A stretch of DNA of 64,000 bases from RYN-111 sp046723735 (GTDB lineage Bacteria > Actinomycetota > Actinomycetes > Mycobacteriales > SCTD01), in the NCBI GenBank assembly GCA_046723735.1, contig JBKOVB010000045.1, positions 16,854 through 80,853 of the forward strand, read 5' to 3'. A model generated the notes under the pieces. The model was given only the letters and a program-made list of their open reading frames with translations, was not told the DNA's origin and made no database searches. The stretch's first letter is position 1; the number at the start of each line of letters is the position of its first letter. The position numbers were made by a program, and so were the translations under genes. Shown here piece by piece: positions 50,526 to 58,796 of this stretch.

Positions 50526-52297
50526 CGGTCGCCATCGAGATCAACGCGTGGGGTCGGCGCCGTGGGGGTCACGGCCTCACGGAGGTGCCGCCCCCGCGGA
50601 TCGCGCCCGGCGCCGAGCGCCGCACACCGGTGCCGTCGACCTCGCTGCAGCTGTTGCTCGTCGAGGACAGCGCCGCGGACGGTCGGCTGGTGCTGGAGAT
50701 GCTGCGCGAGGCAGGCGTGCCCTGGCAGCTCGAACGGGTCGACCGGGTGCGCACCGCGGAGCAGCACCTCCAGAGGCACCGCGTCGACTGCGTGCTGCTC
50801 GACCTCGGCGTGCTCGACGCGGACGGGCTCGACGGGCTACGCCGCCTGGTGCGCGTCGACAGCCTGCTGCCGGTCGTCGTGCTGACCCGGCGCGACGACG
50901 ACACGCTGTCCGCGGAGGCGCTCCGTCACGGCGCGCAGGACTACCTCGCCAAGCGCGACCTCGCGCCCCTGATGCTCGCGCGCTCGGTGCGGTATGCGAT
51001 CGAGCGCAAGGCGACCGAGCTGCAGCTGCTGCACCTCGCGCACCACGACGGGCTGACTGGCGTCGCCAACCGTGCGCTGTGCCTCGACCGGCTGGGGGCC
51101 TCCCTGGTCTCGGGAGCCGGTACGGCGGTGCTGTTCGTCGACGTCGACAACCTCAAGCTCGTCAACGACGCCTTCGGCCACGACGCGGGCGACCGGCTCC
51201 TGGTCACCGTCGCCCAGCGTCTCGTCGACGCGCTCCGGCCCACCGACACGGTGGGTCGTTTCGGTGGCGACGAGTTCGCCATCGTCTGCCCAGGGCTGGT
51301 GGACCGCCCCCGCGCCGCGGAGCTCGCCGCGCGCATGGTCGCCGAGGTCGCACAACCGTTGCTGCTCGGGACGCGCATCTACGTCCCGTCGATCAGCATC
51401 GGGGTGGCGCTGCGCGGCCCCGGCACCCGCGACGGCGCGGAGGGCGCCATCGGCGACGCCGACCTCGCCCTCGCCCTGGCGAAGCGCCGCGGCAAGGGCC
51501 GCTACGAGATGTACGGCGAGGAGCTGCGGCAGACGACCGGCTCGCGGCTCACGCTCCTGACCGAGCTGCGCAACGCGTTCGTGGAGCACGAGTTCCGCGT
51601 GCACTACCAGCCCGAAGTCGCCCTCACCTCCGGGCGGCTCGTCGCCGCGGAGGCGCTGCTGCGCTGGCAGCACCCCAGCCGGGGCCTCCTCAACGCCAGC
51701 GCCTTCATCGACGCGGTTGAGGACAGCGACATGGTGGCCTCGCTGGGAGCGTGGGTGCTCCGACAGGCCTGCGCCGCGGCGGCTCAGTGGCCGGCTGCCC
51801 ACAGGCCGCGTACGGCGGTCAACGTGAGCGCCCGCCAGCTCTCGCTGCCGGGCTTCGTCGAGCTGGTGCAGCGGACGGTGGCGGAGCACGGCCTGGAGCC
51901 ACAGCACGTGGAGCTCGAGGTGACCGAGTCGGCGCTGCTCGTCGACGACGCCTCGGCCCAGGTGCTGCGCGACCTGCACCACCTGGGGATCCGGCTGGCC
52001 GTGGACGACTTCGGCACCGGCTACAGCTCGCTCAACCACCTCAAGCTCTTCCCCGCCTCGACCGTGAAGGTCGACCGCAGCTTCGTGGCCGGGCTCGGCG
52101 ACGACCCCGTCGACGAGGCGATCGTGTCCGCGGTGCTGGGCGTCGCCCACAGCCTGGGGCTGTCCACGGTCGCGGAGGGTGTCGAGACCCAAGGGCAGAA
52201 GGAGCGGCTCCTGGAGCTGGGCTGCGAGCTCGGCCAGGGGCACCTCATGTCGCCCGCGCTGCCCTTCGAGCAGCTGGTCAAGCACTACCACCCTTGA
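50522..52297 (+). CDS. REC-GGDEF-EAL cyclic-di-GMP enzyme
   Basis: 591 residues. REC domain (LLLVEDSAADGRLV; DCVLLDLGVLDADGLDG) at about 43-160, GGDEF domain with an intact RFGGDEF and LDRLGASLV...VDNLKLVND, and EAL domain with VAAEALLRWQHP, VDDFGTGYSSLNHLK and AEGVET. Both catalytic sites look intact, so it may synthesise and degrade c-di-GMP, under control of the upstream kinase. ATG overlaps the kinase stop. Confidence 0.93.
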   Translation: MTVAIEINAWGRRRGGHGLTEVPPPRIAPGAERRTPVPSTSLQLLLVEDSAADGRLVLEMLREAGVPWQLERVDRVRTAEQHLQRHRVDCVLLDLGVLDADGLDGLRRLVRVDSLLPVVVLTRRDDDTLSAEALRHGAQDYLAKRDLAPLMLARSVRYAIERKATELQLLHLAHHDGLTGVANRALCLDRLGASLVSGAGTAVLFVDVDNLKLVNDAFGHDAGDRLLVTVAQRLVDALRPTDTVGRFGGDEFAIVCPGLVDRPRAAELAARMVAEVAQPLLLGTRIYVPSISIGVALRGPGTRDGAEGAIGDADLALALAKRRGKGRYEMYGEELRQTTGSRLTLLTELRNAFVEHEFRVHYQPEVALTSGRLVAAEALLRWQHPSRGLLNASAFIDAVEDSDMVASLGAWVLRQACAAAAQWPAAHRPRTAVNVSARQLSLPGFVELVQRTVAEHGLEPQHVELEVTESALLVDDASAQVLRDLHHLGIRLAVDDFGTGYSSLNHLKLFPASTVKVDRSFVAGLGDDPVDEAIVSAVLGVAHSLGLSTVAEGVETQGQKERLLELGCELGQGHLMSPALPFEQLVKHYHP

Positions 52298-52315
52298 GGG
52301 CTCGCCCCCGTGCGT

Positions 52316-52864
52316 TCAGGCCGGGAGCAGGCTGTTGCGGGCCAGTCGCCGCAAGAGCTCCTCGCGGTCCTCGATGCTCAACGGGTTCGCGATGAGCGCG
52401 GTCGCGTTCAGCATCGCGAGCACCGCGCCGACCGTGAGGCTCACCTCGTCGGCGCCGAGGTCCGGCCGCAGCGGCGCGAGTGCCTGGCGCCACACCTGCT
52501 CGTAGGTGCGCAGCCGCTTGCGCAGCGAGGCGCGGGCGTCGTCGGCCAAAGCGCGTCGGTCGCGAACCCAGACCGCCAGCTGCGCGCGCTCCTCGACCAC
52601 GAAGGTCACGTGCAGCGCGATGAGGGCGTCGAGGCTCTCGGCGGCCTGGGCCAGCCCGAGCATCCGGTCCATCGTCCGGTCGCACAGCGCTGCGAGAAGC
52701 GCCTGCTTCGAGGCGAAGTGGCGATAGACGCCGGGCCCGGTGATGCCGGCCGCAGCGCCGATGTCATCGATGCCGACGTCGTGGTAGCCACGCGCCGCGA
52801 ACAGCTCCGCAGCCGCCTCGAGCAGCAGCTCGCGACGGGGTGCGGTCGTGGTCACGCCGATCAC
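52316..52864 (-). CDS. TetR-family regulator
   Basis: 182 residues. N-terminal HTH: LLLEAAAELFAARGYHDVGIDDIGAAAGITGPGVYRHFASKQALL. The C-terminal ligand-binding half is helical. GTG start at 52864 (or nine bases further in). Divergent from the TIGR03084-like gene by 43 bp, so it probably controls it and the acyl-CoA dehydrogenase behind it; ligands of such regulators are often acyl-CoAs. Confidence 0.88.
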   Translation of the reverse strand: MIGVTTTAPRRELLLEAAAELFAARGYHDVGIDDIGAAAGITGPGVYRHFASKQALLAALCDRTMDRMLGLAQAAESLDALIALHVTFVVEERAQLAVWVRDRRALADDARASLRKRLRTYEQVWRQALAPLRPDLGADEVSLTVGAVLAMLNATALIANPLSIEDREELLRRLARNSLLPA

Positions 52865-52907
52865 GTTAGCCTGCGTTCACATCGTCCGTTCATCCCTGAG
52901 GCGGCTC

Positions 52908-53669
52908 ATGCTCCCCGCGCTGCTCGACGACCTGCGTGCCGAGCACGAGGACCTGCAGTCCTACGTGCGTTCCGCGGACCTGGCTCTCGCCGTACCCGCT
53001 GAGCCGTGGGACGTCCGCGACACCGTCAGCCACCTGCTCGTCGGCGACCAGAAGGCGCTGCTGGCGGCCACGGACCCGGCGGCCTTCGAGGCCGAGCTGC
53101 CCCAGGTGCTCGCCGACCCGGTCGGGTTCATCGACGCCTGGCTGCTCGTGGGTCGCGGGCTCGGCGAGGAGGAGCTGTTCTCCCTCTGGCGCAAGGGTTT
53201 CGACGCGATGGTCGAGGCCTTCGCGGTCGCCCCGCCCGGGACGAAGCTCCCCTGGTACGGCCCGCCGATGAGCCCCGCGTCGTTCGCGACCGCGCGGCTC
53301 ATGGAGTACTGGGCACACGGCCAGGACGTCGTCGACGCGCTGGGAGTCCACCGCCCGCCGACGGCGCGGCTGAAGCACATCTGCCACCTGGGCGTGCGGA
53401 CCCGCGGCTTCTCCTACTCCGTGCGCGGCCTGCCGGTGCCCGAGGGGAAGGTGCGGGTGACGCTTGCCGCGCCGGACGGGAGCACGTGGGAGTGGGGGAG
53501 CGGTGACGACGCCGTGCTCGGTACGGCGGAGGACTTCTGCCTGAGGGTCACGCAGCGGCGACACCGCGCTGACACCGGGCTCGTCGCGACCGGGCCCCTG
53601 GCCGACTCGTGGCTAGACGTCGCGCAGTGCTTCGCCGGCCTGCCCACCGAGGGCCGGCAGCCGCGATGA
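52908..53669 (+). CDS. TIGR03084-like metal-binding protein (DinB/maleylpyruvate isomerase fold)
   Basis: 253 residues. LLDDLRAEHEDLQSYVRS and WDVRDTVSHLLVGDQKALLAATDPAAFE near the N-terminus and ARLMEYWAHGQDVVDALGV in the middle give the three His typical of the DinB-like four-helix fold. Members of this family usually lie beside acyl-CoA dehydrogenases, as here: the next gene overlaps by ATGA. The reaction is unknown. Confidence 0.85.
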   Translation: MLPALLDDLRAEHEDLQSYVRSADLALAVPAEPWDVRDTVSHLLVGDQKALLAATDPAAFEAELPQVLADPVGFIDAWLLVGRGLGEEELFSLWRKGFDAMVEAFAVAPPGTKLPWYGPPMSPASFATARLMEYWAHGQDVVDALGVHRPPTARLKHICHLGVRTRGFSYSVRGLPVPEGKVRVTLAAPDGSTWEWGSGDDAVLGTAEDFCLRVTQRRHRADTGLVATGPLADSWLDVAQCFAGLPTEGRQPR

Positions 53670-54805
53670 GCGTATGGGACACCGAGGAGCGGCAGGCGCT
53701 GCGGCGGCTGGCCCGCGAGGTCACCGCCAAGGAGGTCGCGCCCCACGTCGACGAGTGGGAGCGGGCGGGCGAGCTGCCGCGCGCGCTGCACAAGATCTTC
53801 GCCGAGGCCGGGCTGCTCGGCGTCGGGTTCGCCGAGGACGTTGGCGGCAGCGGCGGCAACAGCATCGACGCGGCCATCGTCACCGAGGAGCTCCTGACGG
53901 GCGGGGCCTCAGGCGGCGTCGTGGCGTCGCTGTACACGCACGGCATCGCGCTGCCGCACATGGCGAAGGCCGGCTCGCCGTACCTCGTCGACCGCTACGT
54001 CCGGCCCACCCTCGCCGGCGACCTCATCGGCGCCCTCGGCGTCACCGAGCCGGGGGGCGGTTCGGACGTCGCGGGCATCACCACCCGGGCGGTCCGCGAC
54101 GGGGACTCCTACGTGGTGAGCGGGGCCAAGACCTACATCACGAGCGGGGTGCGGGCCGACTTCGTGACGACCGCCGTACGCACGGGCGGCGAGGGCCACG
54201 GCGGCATCAGCCTGCTCGTGATCGACAAGGGACTGCCGGGGTTCACCGTGAGCCGGCCGCTCGACAAGATGGGCTGGCGGGCCAGCGACACCGCGGAGCT
54301 GTCCTTCGACGAGGTGCGGGTGCCCGCCCGCAACCTGGTCGGCGCCGAGGGCCAGGGTTTCGTGCTGATCATGCAGCAGTTCCAGCAGGAACGGCTCGCG
54401 CTCGCCACGCAGGCGTGGGCGATCGCGCAGCGCTGCCTCGACCTCACGCTGTCGTGGGTGAAGGACCGCGAGACGTTCGGCCGGCCGCTCGCATCGCGGC
54501 AGGTCGTGCGCCACAAGGTGGCCGAGATGGCCCGGCAGGTCTGGGTCGCGCGGACGACCACCCATGCCGCGTACGACGCGTGGCTGGCCACCGGGGACGC
54601 GGTGACCGAGGTGTCGATGGCCAAGAACACCGCCTGTGCAGTCTGCGATCACGTCGTCGACGAGGCCGTGCAGCTGTTCGGCGGCCTCGGGTACATGCGC
54701 GAGTCCGAGGTCGAGCGGCACTACCGCGACAGCCGGATCCTGCGGATCGGTGGCGGCACCGACGAGATCATGAACGAGGTCATCGCCAAGCGCATCGGGC
54801 TGTGA
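53666..54805 (+). CDS. Acyl-CoA dehydrogenase
   Basis: 379 residues. LIGALGVTEPGGGSDVAGITT, KMGWRASDTAELSFDEVRVP, QLFGGLGYMRESEVERHYRD and RIGGGTDEIMNEVIAKRIGL are the class signatures; the Gly-Gly-Thr-Asp-Glu variant near the end keeps the Glu. It overlaps the TIGR03084-like gene by ATGA. Likely oxidises a medium or branched acyl-CoA under TetR control. Confidence 0.93.
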   Translation: MSVWDTEERQALRRLAREVTAKEVAPHVDEWERAGELPRALHKIFAEAGLLGVGFAEDVGGSGGNSIDAAIVTEELLTGGASGGVVASLYTHGIALPHMAKAGSPYLVDRYVRPTLAGDLIGALGVTEPGGGSDVAGITTRAVRDGDSYVVSGAKTYITSGVRADFVTTAVRTGGEGHGGISLLVIDKGLPGFTVSRPLDKMGWRASDTAELSFDEVRVPARNLVGAEGQGFVLIMQQFQQERLALATQAWAIAQRCLDLTLSWVKDRETFGRPLASRQVVRHKVAEMARQVWVARTTTHAAYDAWLATGDAVTEVSMAKNTACAVCDHVVDEAVQLFGGLGYMRESEVERHYRDSRILRIGGGTDEIMNEVIAKRIGL

Positions 54806-54827
54806 CACCGCCCCTGCGCAGGGCAGG

Positions 54828-55106
54828 TCAGCGCGGCAGAACGTCGAGCAGAGCGTGGTACGTCTCGGCGGGGTCGCCATACGTGCTTGTCAGCAGGATC
54901 GCGTTCGGCCGGGCCGTCAGCAGCTCGGTGAGCCGGTCGTAGAGCTCGCCGAGCTCGTCCTCGCTACCGACCATCGCGGTGGCCTCTGCGTGGTGGACGG
55001 CGAGTTCGGGGTCGTCCGCCCGCGCCGCGAAACGGCGCAAAGCGCTGTCGCGGACGTCCATGAGGACGACCTCGACGAAGGGGGCGCAGACCTCCCGGCG
55101 CCCTCT
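54828..55106 (-). pseudogene. C-terminal remnant of a P-loop kinase/ATPase-like gene
   Basis: About 92 codons end at 54828. The visible part (FVEVVLMDVRDSALRRFAARADDPEL, AMVGSEDELGELYDRLTELL, GDPAETYHALLDVLPR) resembles the C-terminal half of small AAA/uridine-kinase-like proteins; the N-terminal half with the Walker A motif is not found to its right, where a DUF222/HNH gene begins. The most economical reading is truncation by arrival of that element. Family assignment is tentative. Confidence 0.5.
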
Positions 55107-56336
55107 GTGCTGCCCCCGTCGGTGGTGGCGTTGCGGGCGGCGGTCGACGCGATCGCGCTGTTCCTGGCCGCGGGTGGTGAGGGGCAGGCGGGCACGTTGG
55201 CCGCGTTGCTGACAGAGCAGCAGCGGGTGGAGGGCCTGGTGTTGCGGCAGACCGCGCACGTGCTGGACCTGGCCGGGGCGTTCGAGGTGGACCCGGCCGC
55301 GCACGTGAGCCGGGTGGTGCAGCGGACGCTGGGATCCTCGGTGGAGCACGCGAGGGCGACGGTGCGGCTGGCCCGGCGGCTGGACACCGACCTGGCCCCG
55401 GTGGGGGACCTGCTCCGGGCCGGGCGGATCACCCGGGCGCACGCCGCGGCGGTGGTGCACGGGGTGCGTGGGCTGGACCCGGACGTGGTCGCCGGCAACC
55501 TGGAGGCGGTCTGCCGCGCGGCGTTGAACTCCGACCCGACCACTCTGGCCCGGGTGCTGCGGGAGAAGGCCGAGGCGATCAGCAGCACCCTGGCTGAGGA
55601 GCAGCGCCGCCGGTTGGAGGCCCGCACCCTGCTGCGGATGCACGAGACCTTCGACGGCGGGTGGCACCTCGAGGCCACCCTGAACGCCGAGGACGGTGCG
55701 TTGCTGCAACAGGCGCTGGACCGGCGGCTGGCCACGGACCGGCACGATGGCGACCCGCGCACCATGCCGCAGCGGCGCCGGGACGCGTTCATGGACCTGG
55801 TCCGGCACCACGCCGACTGCACCGAGCAGCAGGTCCCGGGTCAGGGCAGCAACCGGGCCCAGGTGATCATCGTGGCGGGGGCCGACGCGGTGGTCGGTAC
55901 GCCGGGGGCCAGCCCGGCCCGGGTCAGCGGCACGGCCTGCGGGCTGCTCACCCGCCGGCAGCTGATGCGGCTGATGTGCGACGCCGACGTCAGCACGGTC
56001 ACGCTGTCCGAGGACCCCGAGCGGGTCGACCTGGGCCGGTCCACCCGCACGGTCACCCGGGCGCAGTGGCTTGCGCTGGTCGTCCGCGACCGGAACTGCA
56101 TCGTCAAGGGCTGCCACCGGCCCCCGAGCCAGTGCCAGGCCCATCACGTGATCTGGTGGTGCCAGGGCGGCCGCAGCGACCTCGGCAACTACGCCCTCGT
56201 CTGCCACGCCCACCATCACGCGGTGCACGACCAGCAGGCCTGGCTGCCCACCTGGGACGGGCGACTGCTCACCCCGGAGGGCTACCGCGACACCGCCCTC
56301 GACCCACCACCCCCACGACCAGCACCCTGCCCCTGA
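55107..56336 (+). CDS. DUF222/HNH endonuclease (13E12-repeat family)
   Basis: 409 residues from the in-frame GTG at 55107; no ribosome site is visible there, so the 5' end may be lost. The DUF222 region (VEHARATVRLARRLDTDLAPVGDLLRAGRI, AEEQRRRLEARTLLRMHETFDG) precedes a C-terminal HNH nuclease motif (RDRNCIVKGCHRPPSQCQAHHVIWWCQGG; LVCHAHHHAVH) with the zinc cysteines and catalytic His. These genes are repeated across actinobacterial genomes and behave as selfish elements. A 7-bp hairpin follows the stop directly. Confidence 0.9.
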   Translation: MLPPSVVALRAAVDAIALFLAAGGEGQAGTLAALLTEQQRVEGLVLRQTAHVLDLAGAFEVDPAAHVSRVVQRTLGSSVEHARATVRLARRLDTDLAPVGDLLRAGRITRAHAAAVVHGVRGLDPDVVAGNLEAVCRAALNSDPTTLARVLREKAEAISSTLAEEQRRRLEARTLLRMHETFDGGWHLEATLNAEDGALLQQALDRRLATDRHDGDPRTMPQRRRDAFMDLVRHHADCTEQQVPGQGSNRAQVIIVAGADAVVGTPGASPARVSGTACGLLTRRQLMRLMCDADVSTVTLSEDPERVDLGRSTRTVTRAQWLALVVRDRNCIVKGCHRPPSQCQAHHVIWWCQGGRSDLGNYALVCHAHHHAVHDQQAWLPTWDGRLLTPEGYRDTALDPPPPRPAPCP

Positions 56337-56355
56337 GCCCCAGCACCCCTGGGGC
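56337..56355 (+). terminator. Hairpin terminator after the HNH gene
   Basis: Perfect 7-bp stem GCCCCAG / CTGGGGC with a 5-nt loop, starting at the base after the stop codon. No T-run. Confidence 0.6.
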
Positions 56356-56693
56356 CCACCAGGCTGCCCAGAAACCCCTGAAACCAGGCCGTGATCACGC
56401 TCACGTCCCTCCGGGTGGAGAGGAGGCGGGAACGAGACGAAGATGGACGTATGCGTGAGACGTGGGAGTTCCGGCACCTGCCGGGCGTCGACCTCTACCT
56501 GTGGCTCCGGCTCGTCCTGGCGGTCCTCGTGGCCGCCTCGGCACTCGCCCTGGCGCTCGCCTGACGGCTGCAGAGCTCGGCGAGACACCTCGCGTGCCAC
56601 GGCCGGCGCCAGTCGGTGCGACAATCATGCGACGGCGCTTTCGAGCCGCCGCCGCCCCGCCCCGCCCACGCCGCCCGAGGAGATCGCCGGAGC
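56356..56693. other. Leader region of rpoD
   Basis: About 340 bp between the HNH terminator and the sigma-factor start. It holds a possible 37-codon ORF (56451-56564) and otherwise GC-rich leader sequence with AGGAG 12 nt before the rpoD ATG. No riboswitch structure was recognised. Confidence 0.3.
56451..56564 (+). CDS. Possible 37-residue single-pass membrane microprotein
   Basis: ATG followed by a short polar N-terminus (MRETWEFRHLPGVDLY) and a hydrophobic C-terminal helix (RLVLAVLVAASALALALA). Codon third positions are G/C. It begins about 95 bp after the HNH terminator and ends 130 bp before rpoD. No good ribosome site; could be chance. Confidence 0.3.
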   Translation: MRETWEFRHLPGVDLYLWLRLVLAVLVAASALALALA

Positions 56694-58010
56694 ATGAGCG
56701 CTGCCGTTCCTGAGCAGCCGCAGGCCACTCGCGCCCGCGCCGCCAAGAAGGTCGCCGACAAGGGCGCCACCACGACCAAGAGCGCCGCCAAGGCGGTGAA
56801 GGCCAGCCCCAAGGCGGCCCCTGCAGGTCCCGCGAAGGCCGCGAAGGCCGCCAAGGCCCCGGCCAAGACCCCCGTGAAGGCGGAGAAGGCGACCAAGGCC
56901 AAGACCAAGGCGACCGACGGCGCCGAGCCCGAGCTCGAGCCCGCCGCGCTGGAGGAAGAGGTCGCGCTCGAGGATCTCGCTGCCGAGGGCCCTGAGCTGG
57001 TCACGATCGAGGCCGACGCCAGCGACGAGCCCACCGCCGAGGAGCTCGCCGCCGAGGCCGAGGCCGAGGAGCAGGCCGAGATCGAGGCGGGGGCGACGCT
57101 CTCGGTCGACGTGCTGCGGCTGTACCTGAACCAGATCGGCCGCGTCCCGCTGCTCACCGCCGAGCAGGAGGTCGAGCTCGCCCGGGCCATGGAGGCCGGC
57201 CTGTTCGCCGCCGAGCGGCTCGCCCAGGGCGGCAAGATCAGCCCCCAGATGAAGGCGGACCTCGAGTACATCGTCCGCGAGGGCGAGCGCGCCAAGCAGC
57301 ACATGCTCGAGGCCAACCTCCGCCTCGTGGTGTCCGTCGCGAAGAAGTACGCCGGGCGCGGGATGGGCCTGACGGACCTCATCCAGGAGGGCAACCTCGG
57401 CCTCATCCGCGCCGTCGAGAAGTTCGACTACACCAAGGGCTTCAAGTTCTCGACGTACGCGACGTGGTGGATCCGGCAGGCCCTCACCCGTGCCATGGCC
57501 GACCAGGCCCGCACCATCCGCCTGCCCGTGCACATGGTCGAGCAGGTCAACAAGATCCGTCGGGTCGAGCGCGACCTGGTGGTGCAGCTGGGCCGCAAGC
57601 CGACCGCGGCCGAGATCGCCGTCGAGGTGGACCTCAGCCCCGAGCGGGTGGAGGAGATCCGGTCGTACAACCGCGACCCCGCCTCCCTCGACGCCCTCAT
57701 CGGCGAGGACAGCGACGCCAGCCTCGGCGACTTCATCGAGGACGAGCACGCGGTGATGCCGGGGGAGGCCGCGGCCTTCCTGCTCATGCGCGAGGAGCTG
57801 TCCGCCGTGCTGGCCAGCCTCACCGACCGCGAACGCCGCGTCATGGAGATGCGCTACGGCCTGGTCGACGGCCAGCCGCGCACCCTCGACGACATCGGCA
57901 AGGACTTCAACCTCACCCGCGAGCGGATCCGCCAGATCGAGGGCAAGACGCTGTCGAAGCTGCGTCACCCGTCCAGGTCGGCCTCGCTGCGGGACTACCT
58001 CGACGACTGA
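56694..58010 (+). CDS. rpoD: Principal RNA polymerase sigma factor (RpoD/HrdB type)
   Basis: 438 residues. The N-terminal 120 are Lys/Ala-rich then acidic, as in actinobacterial RpoD. Region 1.2 (DVLRLYLNQIGRVPLLTAEQE), region 2 (LVVSVAKKYAGRGMGLTDLIQEG; FKFSTYATWWIRQA), region 3 (RLPVHMVEQVNKI) and region 4 (RTLDDIGKDFNLTRERIRQIE) are complete. The ATG at 56694 has AGGAG 12 nt upstream. The -10 recognition segment is canonical, so this is the housekeeping factor. Confidence 0.97.
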   Translation: MSAAVPEQPQATRARAAKKVADKGATTTKSAAKAVKASPKAAPAGPAKAAKAAKAPAKTPVKAEKATKAKTKATDGAEPELEPAALEEEVALEDLAAEGPELVTIEADASDEPTAEELAAEAEAEEQAEIEAGATLSVDVLRLYLNQIGRVPLLTAEQEVELARAMEAGLFAAERLAQGGKISPQMKADLEYIVREGERAKQHMLEANLRLVVSVAKKYAGRGMGLTDLIQEGNLGLIRAVEKFDYTKGFKFSTYATWWIRQALTRAMADQARTIRLPVHMVEQVNKIRRVERDLVVQLGRKPTAAEIAVEVDLSPERVEEIRSYNRDPASLDALIGEDSDASLGDFIEDEHAVMPGEAAAFLLMREELSAVLASLTDRERRVMEMRYGLVDGQPRTLDDIGKDFNLTRERIRQIEGKTLSKLRHPSRSASLRDYLDD

Positions 58011-58011
58011 C

Positions 58012-58383
58012 GTGACCGCACCACCCGTCTCACCGCTCCGGCTCCTGGTCTCCCGGCGCTGGCTGGTCCGGCACGTCCTGCTCGTCGCGGCGGTCGCGGT
58101 CTGCTGGCTGTTCGGGCGCTGGCAGCTCGGTCGGGCGCTGGACCGGCACTCCATCCTGAACTGGTCCTACACGATCGAGTGGGGCCTGTTCGCTGCCTTC
58201 GCGGTGCTGACCTGGGGCTGGTTCCTGCGCGACGAGCTGCGCGGCGAGCACGAGGGGGAGCCGGAGCAGCCCTGCGAGGCACCCGAGCCGCCCGTCGTAC
58301 CGCCGGTGACGGACGAGGAGGACCCCGAGCTGGCGGCGTACAACCGCATGCTCGCCGAGCTGCACCGCAAGGCCACGAGGTGA
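58012..58383 (+). CDS. Small membrane protein upstream of DUF3817
   Basis: 123 residues. Two hydrophobic segments (HVLLVAAVAVCWLFGRWQLG and YTIEWGLFAAFAVLTWGWFL) and an acidic Pro-rich tail ending in LAAYNRMLAELHRK. Conserved beside DUF3817 genes in related actinobacteria; role unknown. GTG start one base after the rpoD stop. Confidence 0.8.
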   Translation: MTAPPVSPLRLLVSRRWLVRHVLLVAAVAVCWLFGRWQLGRALDRHSILNWSYTIEWGLFAAFAVLTWGWFLRDELRGEHEGEPEQPCEAPEPPVVPPVTDEEDPELAAYNRMLAELHRKATR

Positions 58384-58391
58384 GGACCCCC

Positions 58392-58724
58392 ATGACAGGT
58401 ACGACGGAAGCCGCCGCCTCCCCCGTGGCCCAGCCCGGGGGCGGGGCCCTGACGCGCTACCGCGTCATGGCGTACGTCGTCGGGACCCTGCTCGTGGTGC
58501 TCTTCTACGGCTTCGTCACCGACAACCACACGATCGAGAAGTACGTGGGGATCGCCCACGGCTACCTGTACATGCTCATGCTGCTTGCGATCGGCGACCT
58601 GTGGCGCCGTCGGCGGTTCCCGTTCAAGGTCGTGCCGTTCGTCGCGGTCTCCGGCCTCGTGCCGTTCCTGACCTTCTACGCCGAGCACCGCGTCACCGTG
58701 CGCGTGCGCGACGGCCGCTACTAG
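58392..58724 (+). CDS. DUF3817 membrane protein
   Basis: 110 residues, three hydrophobic segments. YRVMAYVVGTLLVVLFYGF, IEKYVGIAHGYLYMLMLLA and VVPFVAVSGLVPFLTFYAEHR carry the conserved His and acidic residues of DUF3817, a family predicted to be integral membrane. It starts 8 bp after the preceding gene, so the two form a short operon, probably with rpoD. Confidence 0.9.
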   Translation: MTGTTEAAASPVAQPGGGALTRYRVMAYVVGTLLVVLFYGFVTDNHTIEKYVGIAHGYLYMLMLLAIGDLWRRRRFPFKVVPFVAVSGLVPFLTFYAEHRVTVRVRDGRY

Positions 58725-58738
58725 GCCGCGCCCGAGTT

Positions 58739-58778
58739 GTCAGACGCTCAACCGGTCCTGGCCCGCTGAACGTCTGAC
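58739..58778. terminator. Hairpin between convergent genes
   Basis: GTCAGACG and CGTCTGAC form an 8-bp stem enclosing a partly paired 24-nt loop, in the 72-bp gap between DUF3817 and the sedolisin gene. It would serve both strands as a bidirectional terminator. Confidence 0.6.
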
Positions 58779-58796
58779 TGCTGGCCCGGGGAGGGC

